The translations under genes were made by a program, and so were the position numbers. The notes under the pieces are model-generated. The model worked only from the letters and a program-made list of their open reading frames with translations. It was not told where the DNA came from and made no database searches. Below, piece after piece: positions 37,989-45,850 of a stretch of 45,850 nt of DNA. The stretch comes from CAIXMG01 sp964628065. Its GTDB lineage: Bacteria; Patescibacteriota; Minisyncoccia; Phycocordibacterales; UBA1006. Every line of letters starts with the position of its first letter. Positions within the stretch are counted from its first letter, which is position 1. Location: assembly GCA_964628065.1 (NCBI GenBank), contig CAZVLM010000005.1, positions 1-45,850 on the forward strand, written 5' to 3'.

Positions 37989-39701
37989 ATGAAGTCACTT
38001 TGGCCCCTTATCAAGCCCTATCGATTTTTAATTGCAGGAATTGTATTGTTGGCATTATCTCAGAATGCCTTGTACTTAGTGCTTCCAAAAATTGTTTCTA
38101 CTTCCATTGACGCGTATATCCATGGAACATTTCATGCAGGCAAAACCACTCTCTTTTTCCTCATTGCACTAGCAGTCATGTTTATCTGTTTATATGCTCA
38201 AAACATCGTTCAGGCGATTGTGTCTGAGCGGCTCGCAAGAGATATGCGAAAAAAAGTGCTTACCAAGATTTCAAATCAGCGATTTTCGTTTGTGCAAACT
38301 CAAACATCAGGAAAGTTGCTTACCAATCTTTCATCAGATGTTGATGGGATAAAGGCTGTGACAGGACAAATCATTCCTGTAGCTATTTCATCTTTTTTCC
38401 TCATTGGGGGATCTGCGGTTCTATTATTTACTATTGATTGGCGACTTACATTAGTAGTACTTGCCATCCTTCCAATCCTTGGAGTGGTATTCGGAGTAGT
38501 ATTTTCGAAAGTAGGAGGATTATTTAAGGGGGCTCAAGAAGTCATTGATCGGTTAAACCGCGTTATTAACGAAAGTATTCTTGGTGCGGCACTTATTCGA
38601 GTGGTGCATTCCCAACATGTGGAGTATCAGAAGTTTATTGGTGCCAACGAAAAGGCAAAATCGTTTGGTATTTCAATACTAAAGGTATTTGCATCAATGA
38701 TTCCAATTATTATGTTTATTTCGAACATTGCACTTGTGGTGGTGCTGGTGTTAGGTGGACACTTTGTTATTAATGGAACCATGACCATTGGAGACTTGGT
38801 GGCATTCAATAGCTATATTGCCATTCTTATTTTCCCAATTATGATGCTGGGATTTTTAGGAAGTGCTATTGCGCGCGCAAAGGCATCAAACGACCGTATC
38901 CAAGAGGTGCTAAATGCTCCTGAGCCAGAAGAGGCAGGGTTGCAGCATAATACTGTAGAAGGCTCAATTAATGTTGAGCATATTACTCTGACTTATGGTG
39001 AAAAGAAAACACTTAGTGATGTATCTTTTAACATTACACCAAGAAGCAGAACTGCCATTATTGGCCCTACAGCCGCAGGAAAAACACAGCTGTTGTTTGC
39101 TATGTCTGGATTAATAAGTCCAACATCAGGCAGTATTTCATATGATAGTGTCGCAATAAGTCAGTACGATCCAAAATCTTTTTATAAACAAGTCGCGATT
39201 GTGTTTCAGGATAGTGTTATGTTCCGTGTTTCACTGCGAGAAAATATCATGTTTGGAGCAAGTGGAGACGAAGCACAGTTGGCAAAAGCAATCGAAACTG
39301 CAGAACTTTCAGAGGTTATTGCTAATTTACCAGAGGGATTAGATACCGTTGTTTCTGAACGAGGAACCAGTCTTTCTGGTGGGCAAAAACAGCGCATTAT
39401 GCTTGCGCGAGCATTGGTAATGAACCCAAAGGTGTTACTACTTGATGATTTTACCGCTCGCGTAGACGTTTCAACAGAGCAGAAAATCCTAAAAAATCTT
39501 GCCAAGAATTACCCTGATATTACCCTTGTTTCGGTGACTCAAAAAATCACGACTGCTGATCAGTATGATCAGGTTTTGGTACTGATGGAAGGAGAAATAG
39601 TGGCGTTTGGTACTCATGCGGATCTTTTGCATACGTCACCGGAGTATGCTCAGATTTGGGAATCTCAGCAGAGTATTGATACGTATCAAGAAAAACTATG
39701 A
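37989..39701 (+). CDS. ABC exporter half-transporter, degenerate-site subunit
   Basis: A 570-residue fusion of six membrane spans (about 15-310) and an ABC ATPase (about 330-560). Walker A is GPTAAGKTQ and the signature LSGGQKQR is intact. The Walker B glutamate is replaced by aspartate (LLLDDFTARVD) and the switch histidine by glutamine (SVTQKIT). Its own ATP site should therefore be weak, as in one half of LmrCD or TM287/288-type pairs. It overlaps the next gene by ATGA. Substrate unknown (lipid or drug). Confidence 0.93.
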   Translation: MKSLWPLIKPYRFLIAGIVLLALSQNALYLVLPKIVSTSIDAYIHGTFHAGKTTLFFLIALAVMFICLYAQNIVQAIVSERLARDMRKKVLTKISNQRFSFVQTQTSGKLLTNLSSDVDGIKAVTGQIIPVAISSFFLIGGSAVLLFTIDWRLTLVVLAILPILGVVFGVVFSKVGGLFKGAQEVIDRLNRVINESILGAALIRVVHSQHVEYQKFIGANEKAKSFGISILKVFASMIPIIMFISNIALVVVLVLGGHFVINGTMTIGDLVAFNSYIAILIFPIMMLGFLGSAIARAKASNDRIQEVLNAPEPEEAGLQHNTVEGSINVEHITLTYGEKKTLSDVSFNITPRSRTAIIGPTAAGKTQLLFAMSGLISPTSGSISYDSVAISQYDPKSFYKQVAIVFQDSVMFRVSLRENIMFGASGDEAQLAKAIETAELSEVIANLPEGLDTVVSERGTSLSGGQKQRIMLARALVMNPKVLLLDDFTARVDVSTEQKILKNLAKNYPDITLVSVTQKITTADQYDQVLVLMEGEIVAFGTHADLLHTSPEYAQIWESQQSIDTYQEKL

Positions 39702-41449
39702 ATTACGAACTAAAATCAATTGAAACAGAGCAGAGCATTAAAAAAACTATGACCAATATGGCTCCGTTTTTACGCGCAGAAAAGAAATCAATTGGTCTTG
39801 CCGTTATCTCAATGCTTATAAACTCGGCAGCAACCTTTATTGGTCCCTTTATTATCGGACACGCCATTGATAAGTATGTGATCACTAAAAATTATACTGG
39901 CGTACTTATCTCTGCAGGAGTACTGATTGTTATTTACGGTATTGCCTTTGTTTCGAACTATTGGCAGATGATGAACATGGGTATGGTGGGACAGCGAACG
40001 TTGTATGCTATCCGAAATTTGGTATTCAAAAAATTAAGTGAGTTACCACTTGCGTTTTTCAATGCAAACCGAGCTGGAGATCTTATTTCTCGATTAAATA
40101 GCGACACTGAAAAACTTAACCAATTTTTCAGTGAAGTAGTGGTTCGATTTGTAGGAATTATTGTTACCATTATTGGGGTAGCAGCATTCTTGATTGGAAT
40201 TAATCCTCAACTAGGACTTATTGCATTGTCGCCAGTGCTTGTTATTGCGTTGTTTACATGGATTGCATCGCCATGGATCAAGAAAAAAAGTAAGGCAAGT
40301 CTTCGAGCTATTGGAGATATATCATCTGAAATCCAAGAAAGCTTGGAAAACTTTAAAGTTGTGGTGTCATTCAATCGACGCGATTTCATGCGAGATAAAT
40401 TTGGAGCAGCGAATGATGATGTATACAATAAAACAGTTTCTGCCGCTGTTGCAAGTGCTTTACCAGACCCGGTATACGGTCTTGCAGGAAGCTTGGCCCA
40501 ACTACTTGTCCTTATTTTTGGTATTGCAATGATTTCTACAGGGCACTTTAGCTTAGGTCTCTTGGTGAGTTTCTTGGTGTATGTAAACCAGTTTTATTCT
40601 CCGCTTCGCCAGATTTCTATGCTTTGGACGCAGCTTCAGAATGCGCTTGCGGCATGGGATCGTATTGCGTCTATTCTTTCGCTCGAGTCTGATTTGAAAG
40701 TATCAACCGAGGATTCTCAGTCAAAAGAGCATGCCTCGCTGGTGTCCTTTGATGGGGTGTCATTTGGCTATATGCCTGAGCAAAAAGTACTTCGATCTAT
40801 TTCATTTAACCTCGAAGCAGGAAAAACATACGCATTCGTAGGTCCAACCGGAGGAGGAAAAACAACAACAGCGTCACTCCTTGCACGCATGTATGATCCT
40901 ACAGAGGGAAGTATTTACCTTTCTGGGAAAAAGTTAAGTGCTTACACGGATGCGGAGCGAGCAGAAAAGATTGGATATATCTTACAAGATCCATTCTTAT
41001 TCTCTGGAACCGTGCAGGATAATATTTTCTATGGAAATCGTCATCATGAAAACCTTTCCGAAAGCGAAGCTTTGGAGGTACTTAAAAATTCAGGACTTGA
41101 TACGCTTCTTGCGCGATTTGATCAAGGCTTAGCAACTAAAGTACAACCAACAGGTGACATGGTATCACTTGGGCAGAAGCAGATCATTGCGTTCATGCGA
41201 GCCGTACTTCGAAAGCCGGAGATTCTTATCCTTGATGAAGCAACCGCTAACATTGATACGGTGACAGAACAAGTCCTCGGTGAAATTCTTGAAAAGCTTC
41301 CGAGGGAGACAACGCGTATTGTGATCGCGCATCGATTGAACACGATTCAGAATGCTGATGAAATCTTCTTCGTAAACGGACATCACATTACGAATGCGGG
41401 ATCATTTGAGCACGCGGTAGAGTTATTGCTTAATAAAGCCGGCAAATAA
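39698..41449 (+). CDS. ABC exporter half-transporter, catalytic-site subunit
   Basis: A 583-residue partner of the gene before it. It has six spans (about 25-320) and an ATPase domain with Walker A GPTGGGKTT (about 383), full Walker B LILDEATANID and switch histidine IAHRLN, but a degenerate signature (MVSLGQKQ instead of LSGGQ). Pairing its Walker motifs with the other subunit's intact signature gives one good ATP site and one weak one, the mark of a heterodimeric exporter. Confidence 0.93.
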   Translation: MNYELKSIETEQSIKKTMTNMAPFLRAEKKSIGLAVISMLINSAATFIGPFIIGHAIDKYVITKNYTGVLISAGVLIVIYGIAFVSNYWQMMNMGMVGQRTLYAIRNLVFKKLSELPLAFFNANRAGDLISRLNSDTEKLNQFFSEVVVRFVGIIVTIIGVAAFLIGINPQLGLIALSPVLVIALFTWIASPWIKKKSKASLRAIGDISSEIQESLENFKVVVSFNRRDFMRDKFGAANDDVYNKTVSAAVASALPDPVYGLAGSLAQLLVLIFGIAMISTGHFSLGLLVSFLVYVNQFYSPLRQISMLWTQLQNALAAWDRIASILSLESDLKVSTEDSQSKEHASLVSFDGVSFGYMPEQKVLRSISFNLEAGKTYAFVGPTGGGKTTTASLLARMYDPTEGSIYLSGKKLSAYTDAERAEKIGYILQDPFLFSGTVQDNIFYGNRHHENLSESEALEVLKNSGLDTLLARFDQGLATKVQPTGDMVSLGQKQIIAFMRAVLRKPEILILDEATANIDTVTEQVLGEILEKLPRETTRIVIAHRLNTIQNADEIFFVNGHHITNAGSFEHAVELLLNKAGK

Positions 41450-41483
41450 GCCGGTTTTGCTTTATGCTATAATGTCAAAATCT

Positions 41484-41747
41484 ATGTGGAAACGCGTATT
41501 GTGGGACATTTTGTGCCTTATATTGGTGTTTTGTGCCCCTTGGTGGGTGACTTTGGTAGTGGGTATTGCAGGGGTCGCAATGTTTGGGTGGTACTTAGAA
41601 ATGGTGTTTTTCGGGGTGCTTTACGACGTATTTTATGGCGGTATTTCTACATCTTGGTACTCGCATCTGGTGCACACTATAATATTTACAGCACCACTCC
41701 TTATTGCAGAATTCGTTAAGACAAAAATAAACTATGAGACTCTTTAA
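41484..41747 (+). CDS. Small membrane protein upstream of PBP2
   Basis: An 87-residue protein with about three hydrophobic segments (about 5-22, 24-45, 58-78) rich in tryptophan and phenylalanine. No family is certain; its place directly before a PBP2 gene, with a 14-nt overlap, is that of MreD in rod-shape operons, but it is half the usual MreD length. The ATG at 41484 is chosen because an extended -10 (TGCTATAAT, 41465-41473) ends 10 nt before it and covers the earlier ATG. Confidence 0.65.
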   Translation: MWKRVLWDILCLILVFCAPWWVTLVVGIAGVAMFGWYLEMVFFGVLYDVFYGGISTSWYSHLVHTIIFTAPLLIAEFVKTKINYETL

Positions 41748-43440
41748 GCGAAACAAAAAGATAAATACTCACTCAATCGATCCAGATGAAATATTCATGG
41801 ATACGTTAAACGTATCAGGATTTGATACACAACAATTCGAAGGAATGATCGAGCGATCTATCAGTAAACGCACATTTTTTGTCATTACTATCGTGTTTGC
41901 AATGGTAGGTATTATTTTTGCACTTCAGTTAATTCGGTTGCAAGTAATAAACGGCAAAGGATATTTTACTCGTAGTGAAAATAATCGACTCCATCATACG
42001 CCAACATTCGCTGATCGTGGAGTGATTTATGATCGAAACGGAAAGGAGCTTGCATGGAACATTACCAGTACGGATAACGAACCATTTTCTGTGCGAGAAT
42101 ACATTCCAAAAGGAGGATTTGCTCATTTGATCGGATATGTTGGATACCCGACAAAAGACGCAGCAGGATTTTTCTGGCAACACGAAATTATTGGTAAGTC
42201 CGGCATTGAAAAGAAACTTGATAAGATCCTTTCAGGAGAAAACGGTCAAAAGATTGTAGAACTCGATGCAAGTCAAAAAGTGCTTTCTGAAAACCTGGTG
42301 ACTCCCGCAAAACCGGGAGACAACGTTACGCTTACCATCGATGCTGATATGCAATCGGCTATGTATGACGCTATTAAAAATCTTGCCGACAGTAACGGAT
42401 TCGAAGGAGGCGCCGGCGTTATGATGGATATTCATACAGGAGAAGTTATTGCGCTTACGAGTTATCCAGAGTTTGACTTGAATATTCTTTCCCATGGAGA
42501 TGATCGTGCAACAATTGCAAAATATGCCGTTGATGAACGACATGTGTACTTAAATAGAACCATGTCGGGATTGTATACGCCGGGATCCACAGTAAAACCT
42601 TATTTGGCGCTTGGTGCGTTAAATGAAGGAATTATTACACCCAATACAACTGTGCTTTCTACAGGACAAGTTGAAATTCCAAACCGATATGATCCAACGA
42701 AACCTCAAGCATTCCGAGACTGGAAAAAAGGCGGACATGGAGTAACCGATGTATATAAGGCAATTGCAGAATCTGTAAACACGTTCTTCTATGCGATTGG
42801 AGGAGGCTATAAGGACCAGCAAGGTCTTGGTATTACCCGTATCGACGAGTATGTTAGTAAATTTGGACTAGATACCAAAACAGGTATCGACATGGATGGA
42901 GAAGTTGTTGGTAATGTGCCAAGTCCGGCCTGGAAACTTAAAACATTTCCTGATGATGGAACATGGCGATTGGGAGATACTTACAACTCATCGATTGGTC
43001 AGTTTGGATTTCAAGTGACAACGCTTGAGCTTGTTCGTGCGGTTGCGGCAATTGCAAACAAAGGCCAACTTATTCAGCCGCATGTCCTTATGGCACCTGA
43101 AGCAAAACATGCAGATCCAGTAAAAATTGAAGGCATCGATCCAAAATGGTACGGCGTGATCCATGAAGCCATGCGAAAAACGGTAACCAATGGGACCGCT
43201 CAAGCGGTAAACGTTCCGTATGTAAAGGTTGCAGTAAAGACAGGAACGGCGCAGGTAGGCCCACGAAACAGTTTCATGAACTCATGGTCCACAGGATTTT
43301 TTCCGTATGATAATCCTAAGTATGCCTTTGTAGTGGTTATGGATAAGGCAAAGTCCACCAACGAAACTGGTGCCACAAATGCAGTACGACAAATGTTTGA
43401 TGCGATGTGGAATGTAAACCCTAACTTTTTTGCTCAATAG
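41734..43440 (+). CDS. mrdA: Penicillin-binding protein 2 (class B transpeptidase)
   Basis: A 568-residue bitopic enzyme that cross-links peptidoglycan during elongation. It has a membrane span (about 47-67), a pedestal domain starting ADRGVIYDRNGKELAWN, and a transpeptidase domain with the catalytic S285-TV-K288, S347-V-N349 and K502-T-G504. The pedestal is shorter than in E. coli PBP2. RodA is not next to it in this window. It is coupled to the small membrane gene by overlap. Confidence 0.94.
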   Translation: MRLFKRNKKINTHSIDPDEIFMDTLNVSGFDTQQFEGMIERSISKRTFFVITIVFAMVGIIFALQLIRLQVINGKGYFTRSENNRLHHTPTFADRGVIYDRNGKELAWNITSTDNEPFSVREYIPKGGFAHLIGYVGYPTKDAAGFFWQHEIIGKSGIEKKLDKILSGENGQKIVELDASQKVLSENLVTPAKPGDNVTLTIDADMQSAMYDAIKNLADSNGFEGGAGVMMDIHTGEVIALTSYPEFDLNILSHGDDRATIAKYAVDERHVYLNRTMSGLYTPGSTVKPYLALGALNEGIITPNTTVLSTGQVEIPNRYDPTKPQAFRDWKKGGHGVTDVYKAIAESVNTFFYAIGGGYKDQQGLGITRIDEYVSKFGLDTKTGIDMDGEVVGNVPSPAWKLKTFPDDGTWRLGDTYNSSIGQFGFQVTTLELVRAVAAIANKGQLIQPHVLMAPEAKHADPVKIEGIDPKWYGVIHEAMRKTVTNGTAQAVNVPYVKVAVKTGTAQVGPRNSFMNSWSTGFFPYDNPKYAFVVVMDKAKSTNETGATNAVRQMFDAMWNVNPNFFAQ

Positions 43441-43449
43441 TTCAGTTTA

Positions 43450-43477
43450 TTGAAAAAATAACAAATTATGCTACAGT
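43450..43477 (+). promoter_or_regulatory. Promoter of greA
   Basis: TTGAAA (43450-43455), a 16-nt spacer and TACAGT (43472-43477), with TG at 43469-43470, ending 6 nt before the ATG. Confidence 0.7.
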
Positions 43478-43483
43478 GTGTCC

Positions 43484-43942
43484 ATGTCAGACTTTCTCAC
43501 AAAAGCTAAAAAGCTTGAATTAGAAGAGGAATTATTGCACCGTAAAACGGTGGTTCGCCCAGAAATTGGCGAGCGACTTCAGGCTGCGCGCGCATTGGGT
43601 GACCTTTCGGAAAATGCGGAATACCAGACATCTCGTGACGAGCAGGGTAAAAACGAAGGACGCATCCAGCAAATCGAGGCAGTGCTTAAGCATGCAAAAG
43701 TAGTAGAACGATCAGGTTCAGATAAAGTAGAATTCGGAGCAACCGTAATCCTTAAAAAGATTTCTGATGGATCAGAAAAAACATTCATGATGGTGGATGA
43801 TGCAGAGGCAGATATTGGCCAAAACAAGGTTTCTACCAGTTCACCAATCGGAGCGGCTATGATAGGGAAGGCGCCTGGGTCTACGTTTAGTATATCGACG
43901 CCTCGCGGGGAAGTAGAGTACGAAATTGTTTCAGTTTCCTAA
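43484..43942 (+). CDS. greA: Transcription elongation factor GreA
   Basis: A 152-residue factor that enters the RNA polymerase secondary channel and stimulates cleavage of backtracked RNA. The N-terminal coiled coil (about 5-75) carries the acidic tip in GDLSENAEY, and the C-terminal FKBP-like domain ends with SPIGAAMIGK and the GEVEYEIVSV strand. ATG at 43484 is favoured over an in-frame GTG at 43478 because of promoter spacing. Confidence 0.96.
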   Translation: MSDFLTKAKKLELEEELLHRKTVVRPEIGERLQAARALGDLSENAEYQTSRDEQGKNEGRIQQIEAVLKHAKVVERSGSDKVEFGATVILKKISDGSEKTFMMVDDAEADIGQNKVSTSSPIGAAMIGKAPGSTFSISTPRGEVEYEIVSVS

Positions 43943-44009
43943 AAATTTTTTTAAAATCTCTTAGAAATAAAGGGTTTTAAGTTATCCACAATGCCATGAA
44001 ATAGGATAC

Positions 44010-44038
44010 TTGACAATAGATATGCCTTGTGCTATTCT
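44010..44038 (+). promoter_or_regulatory. Strong sigma-70 promoter of the 44-kb small transcript
   Basis: TTGACA (44010-44015), a 17-nt spacer and TATTCT (44033-44038). Confidence 0.82.
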
Positions 44039-44112
44039 TAAATTACCTCAGTAATCGCCGTGTATTTGCGGTACTATCACTGAACCATATTCTTTCACTT
44101 AAATTAAACGCT

Positions 44113-44139
44113 ATGAAAAAGCAATTGTTGTCTGGTTAA
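44113..44139 (+). CDS. Possible 8-residue leader peptide
   Basis: ATG then MKKQLLSG and TAA. ACTTAAA lies 9 nt before the ATG, the same arrangement as at eight or so larger genes in this window. Too short to judge by sequence alone. Confidence 0.25.
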   Translation: MKKQLLSG

Positions 44140-44182
44140 GTATTTGTAAACGCTGCCACATTTTTAACTTTAAACCGTAATT

Positions 44183-44230
44183 ATGGAAGCTACGATTGTA
44201 CGCATTAGAGGTGACGACTCTGTTAAGTAA
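44183..44230 (+). CDS. Possible 15-residue peptide, or start of a gene broken by TAA
   Basis: ATG preceded by ACTTTAAA (8 nt away) opens MEATIVRIRGDDSVK and meets TAA at 44228-44230. Past the stop the same frame stays open for 38 codons to 44347 and looks protein-like at first (SDIARALKRLKDYQDN, FFLSKLKN), but it then runs into the terminator. A hairpin overlaps the stop codon. Readthrough, a C-to-T nonsense change or chance are all possible. Confidence 0.25.
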   Translation: MEATIVRIRGDDSVK

Positions 44231-44307
44231 CAGAGCGACATCGCTAGAGCCTTAAAGAGGCTCAAGGATTACCAAGACAATTATTTTTTCTTAAGCAAAC
44301 TCAAAAA

Positions 44308-44343
44308 CCCCCTGGCGCATAGTAAAGCCGGGGCTTTTTTTTG
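44308..44343 (+). terminator. Terminator of the small unit, upstream of lysS
   Basis: CCCC, a 2-nt bulge, GGC pair with GCC, GGGG, and an eight-T run follows. Confidence 0.85.
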
Positions 44344-44378
44344 GTAAAAAATGTCAGGATATGGTAGTATTTCAGCAT

Positions 44379-45850
44379 ATGGCATCTATTGAAGAATTGC
44401 GAAGTGTACGTCTGGAAAAATTGCAGAAATTAGAAGTGGCAGGAATGAACCCTTTTCCGGCAAGTGTTCCTCGCGACCGAAGTTTGTTAGAACTTAAAAA
44501 TAATTTTGAAAAACTAGAGTCTGAAGCTATAACTGTATCTGTAACAGGTCGCATCATGTCACTCCGCGGACAGGGCGCGATTTTATTCGTAACGTTATTT
44601 GATGGAACAGAACGATTCCAGGCTGTGTTTAAAAAAGATGAAATCGAAGAAGACTTGTTTAAGTTATTTGGTGAAGCAGCTGATATTGCAGATATTATTT
44701 CTGTAACGGGAACTGTGTTTACCACCCAGCGTGGCGAACCAAGTATTTTAGTTCGTGAATGGATGATGGCAACGAAATCACTTCTTCCTATTCCATCTGA
44801 ACATTACGGTATCGAAGATGATGAGGAACGATTGCGAAAGCGATACCTCGAGGCACTTATGAAGCCTGAAGTGTTTAAGCGATTTGAAATACGATCAAAA
44901 GTTATTAAATATATTCGTGAATTTTTTGATGCCCGAGATTTCTTAGAAATTGAAACGCCAATTCTCCAGAATCAGGCAGGAGGCGCCATGGCAAAAACAT
45001 TTAATACGCATCACAATGACTATGATATGGACATGGTGCTTCGTATTTCTCTTGAACTTGAACACAAGATGATGATGGTGGCTGGTTATAATCGTATTTA
45101 TGAAATCGGAAAAAACTTTAGAAATGAAGGATCTGATCCGACTCATATTCAGGAATTTACCATGATTGAGTGGTATGCCGCATATGAGACACTAGAAACA
45201 AATATGGCATGGACCGAAGAGTTGCTTCGAGGCGTTGCGCGAGATGTGATTGGAAAAACATCGTTTGTTGTGCACGATAAAGACGGTAACGAACATGTTG
45301 TGGAATTCGGAGGTGTTTGGACGAAGGTACGATTTGGCGATTTGTTAAAGCAGAATGCTGACCTTGATATGCAGACCGCAAGCCTTGATGAGATTAAGTC
45401 TAAGGCGAAGGAATTCGGAATGTCAACAGAAGAGATTAAGACAACGGGCCAAGCAAATCTTCTTGATTTTATTTATAAGAAGTCTTCACGAAATAAGATT
45501 ATTCAACCAACATTTGTAACGAACTATCCTGGGGATTTGAAGCCGCTTGCACAGCAAAATGCTGATGGTACTGCTGAAGTATTCCAGCTCATCATTGCAG
45601 GAGCTGAAATGAATAATGCCTATGCAGAGCTCGTAAATCCGATCGTGCAACGAGAACTGCTTGAAACCCAAGCAGAAGCGAAAGCAGGAGGCGATGCAGA
45701 AGCCATGGAAGTCGACGAGCGATTCCTTACCGCTATGGAGCACGGCATGCCGCCAATGACAGGATTTGGAATGGGAATTGACCGATTAGTGGCGCTCCTT
45801 ACCGAGCAGGACAACCTTCGTGATGTGATCTTTTTCCCGATCATGCGACC
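44379..45850 (+). CDS. lysS: Lysyl-tRNA synthetase, class II, cut by window end
   Basis: About 490 residues are visible. An OB-fold anticodon-binding domain (about 45-145) is followed by the class II core with motif 1 (FLEIETPIL), motif 2 (IYEIGKNFRNEGSDPTHIQEFTMIEW) and motif 3 (PPMTGFGMGIDRLVALLT). Only a few C-terminal residues (after FFPIMRP) lie beyond the window. TGGTAGTAT ends 8 nt before the ATG, so the message is probably leaderless and independent of the small unit upstream. Confidence 0.96.
   Translation, partial: MASIEELRSVRLEKLQKLEVAGMNPFPASVPRDRSLLELKNNFEKLESEAITVSVTGRIMSLRGQGAILFVTLFDGTERFQAVFKKDEIEEDLFKLFGEAADIADIISVTGTVFTTQRGEPSILVREWMMATKSLLPIPSEHYGIEDDEERLRKRYLEALMKPEVFKRFEIRSKVIKYIREFFDARDFLEIETPILQNQAGGAMAKTFNTHHNDYDMDMVLRISLELEHKMMMVAGYNRIYEIGKNFRNEGSDPTHIQEFTMIEWYAAYETLETNMAWTEELLRGVARDVIGKTSFVVHDKDGNEHVVEFGGVWTKVRFGDLLKQNADLDMQTASLDEIKSKAKEFGMSTEEIKTTGQANLLDFIYKKSSRNKIIQPTFVTNYPGDLKPLAQQNADGTAEVFQLIIAGAEMNNAYAELVNPIVQRELLETQAEAKAGGDAEAMEVDERFLTAMEHGMPPMTGFGMGIDRLVALLTEQDNLRDVIFFPIMR

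Larger units (their letters stand above)
44045..44343 (+). ncRNA. Short folded transcription unit of unknown role
   Basis: Between greA and lysS lies a unit of about 300 nt with a strong promoter and a terminator but no ordinary gene. Predicted hairpins: TCAGT/ACTGA with inner CCG/CGG (44048-44083), CTCTGTT/AACAGAG with loop AAGT (44218-44235), GAGCC/GGCTC (44247-44263), and the terminator. Two tiny frames with CTTAAA- or CTTTAAA-type leaders lie inside. It may be a small RNA, a peptide gene or a decayed gene. Confidence 0.45.

Noticed and set aside
44183..44347. Reading the frame across TAA as ribosomal protein S21 or a release-factor-like frameshift gene.
   Set aside because: Only a weak likeness to S21 (VRIRGDDSV, ALKRLK), no slippery site, and the extension runs through the terminator stem.
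1..45850. Recoded TGA (glycine), as in SR1 and Gracilibacteria.
   Set aside because: Several genes, including ftsQ and the first ABC gene, end at TGA with overlapping downstream starts, and no core gene has internal TGA.
1..45850. CRISPR array or cas genes.
   Set aside because: No regularly spaced direct repeats with unique spacers; the repeats present are dispersed palindromes.

Overview
The window looks like a stretch of a Patescibacteria / Candidate Phyla Radiation chromosome, most likely a Parcubacteria-type lineage. This is an inference. It rests on small, tightly packed genes, trimmed housekeeping proteins (a UvrC without its helix-hairpin-helix tail, a DnaX without its zinc module, short DprA and MscL), DUF5667 and DUF5666 proteins, many orphan proteins, and an almost complete lack of Shine-Dalgarno sequences. 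TGA, TAA and TAG all end genes here, so the code is the standard bacterial one. Base composition is moderately AT-rich by eye.

Layout. 1-5 kb: uvrC end, tRNA-Ala with a folded leader, an orphan gene with a clamp-binding-like motif, mscL, a ZIP-like membrane protein, and an ECF sigma factor with its DUF5667 membrane partner. 5-13.5 kb: a type II NADH dehydrogenase, family-4 uracil-DNA glycosylase, a second ECF sigma factor, ychF, a phosphatidylserine decarboxylase-like gene, and several orphan genes each with its own promoter and terminator. 13.5-18 kb: topA and dprA, separated by a small cassette carrying a DUF559 nuclease gene between inverted palindromic repeats, then a PemK/MazF-like toxin gene. 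18-24 kb: serS, ftsQ, dus, dnaX and a receiver/HAD-like orphan. 24-31 kb: tRNA-Gln, an AT-rich nuclease-like gene, GNAT and CYTH proteins, a DUF3326 plus PLP-decarboxylase operon. 31-37 kb: ogt, an S9 peptidase, VOC, DUF6176, csaA, atl, a dTMP-kinase-like gene and a DUF5666/META secreted protein. 38-45.85 kb: a heterodimeric ABC exporter, a small membrane protein with PBP2, greA, a short folded transcription unit, and lysS running off the end.

Three things stand out. (1) A family of palindromic elements with two adjacent hairpins occurs between genes and also in frame inside topA (twice, possibly three times), dus and the tail of the toxin gene. Two copies bracket the DUF559 gene as inverted repeats and part the dprA-topA pair. 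This resembles Rickettsia palindromic elements linked to a candidate mobilising nuclease. (2) Promoters fall into two sets. Most housekeeping genes have a -10 box, often extended (TGnTATAAT), only 6-10 nt before the start codon, which implies leaderless mRNAs. A second set of mostly orphan genes has full -35/-10 promoters, 30-45 nt leaders, often TCGAAA near the transcription start and CTTAAA 8-11 nt before ATG. (3) Both tRNA genes sit behind long leaders with two strong hairpins, and a strong promoter at 44010 drives a roughly 300-nt folded transcript holding only tiny reading frames.
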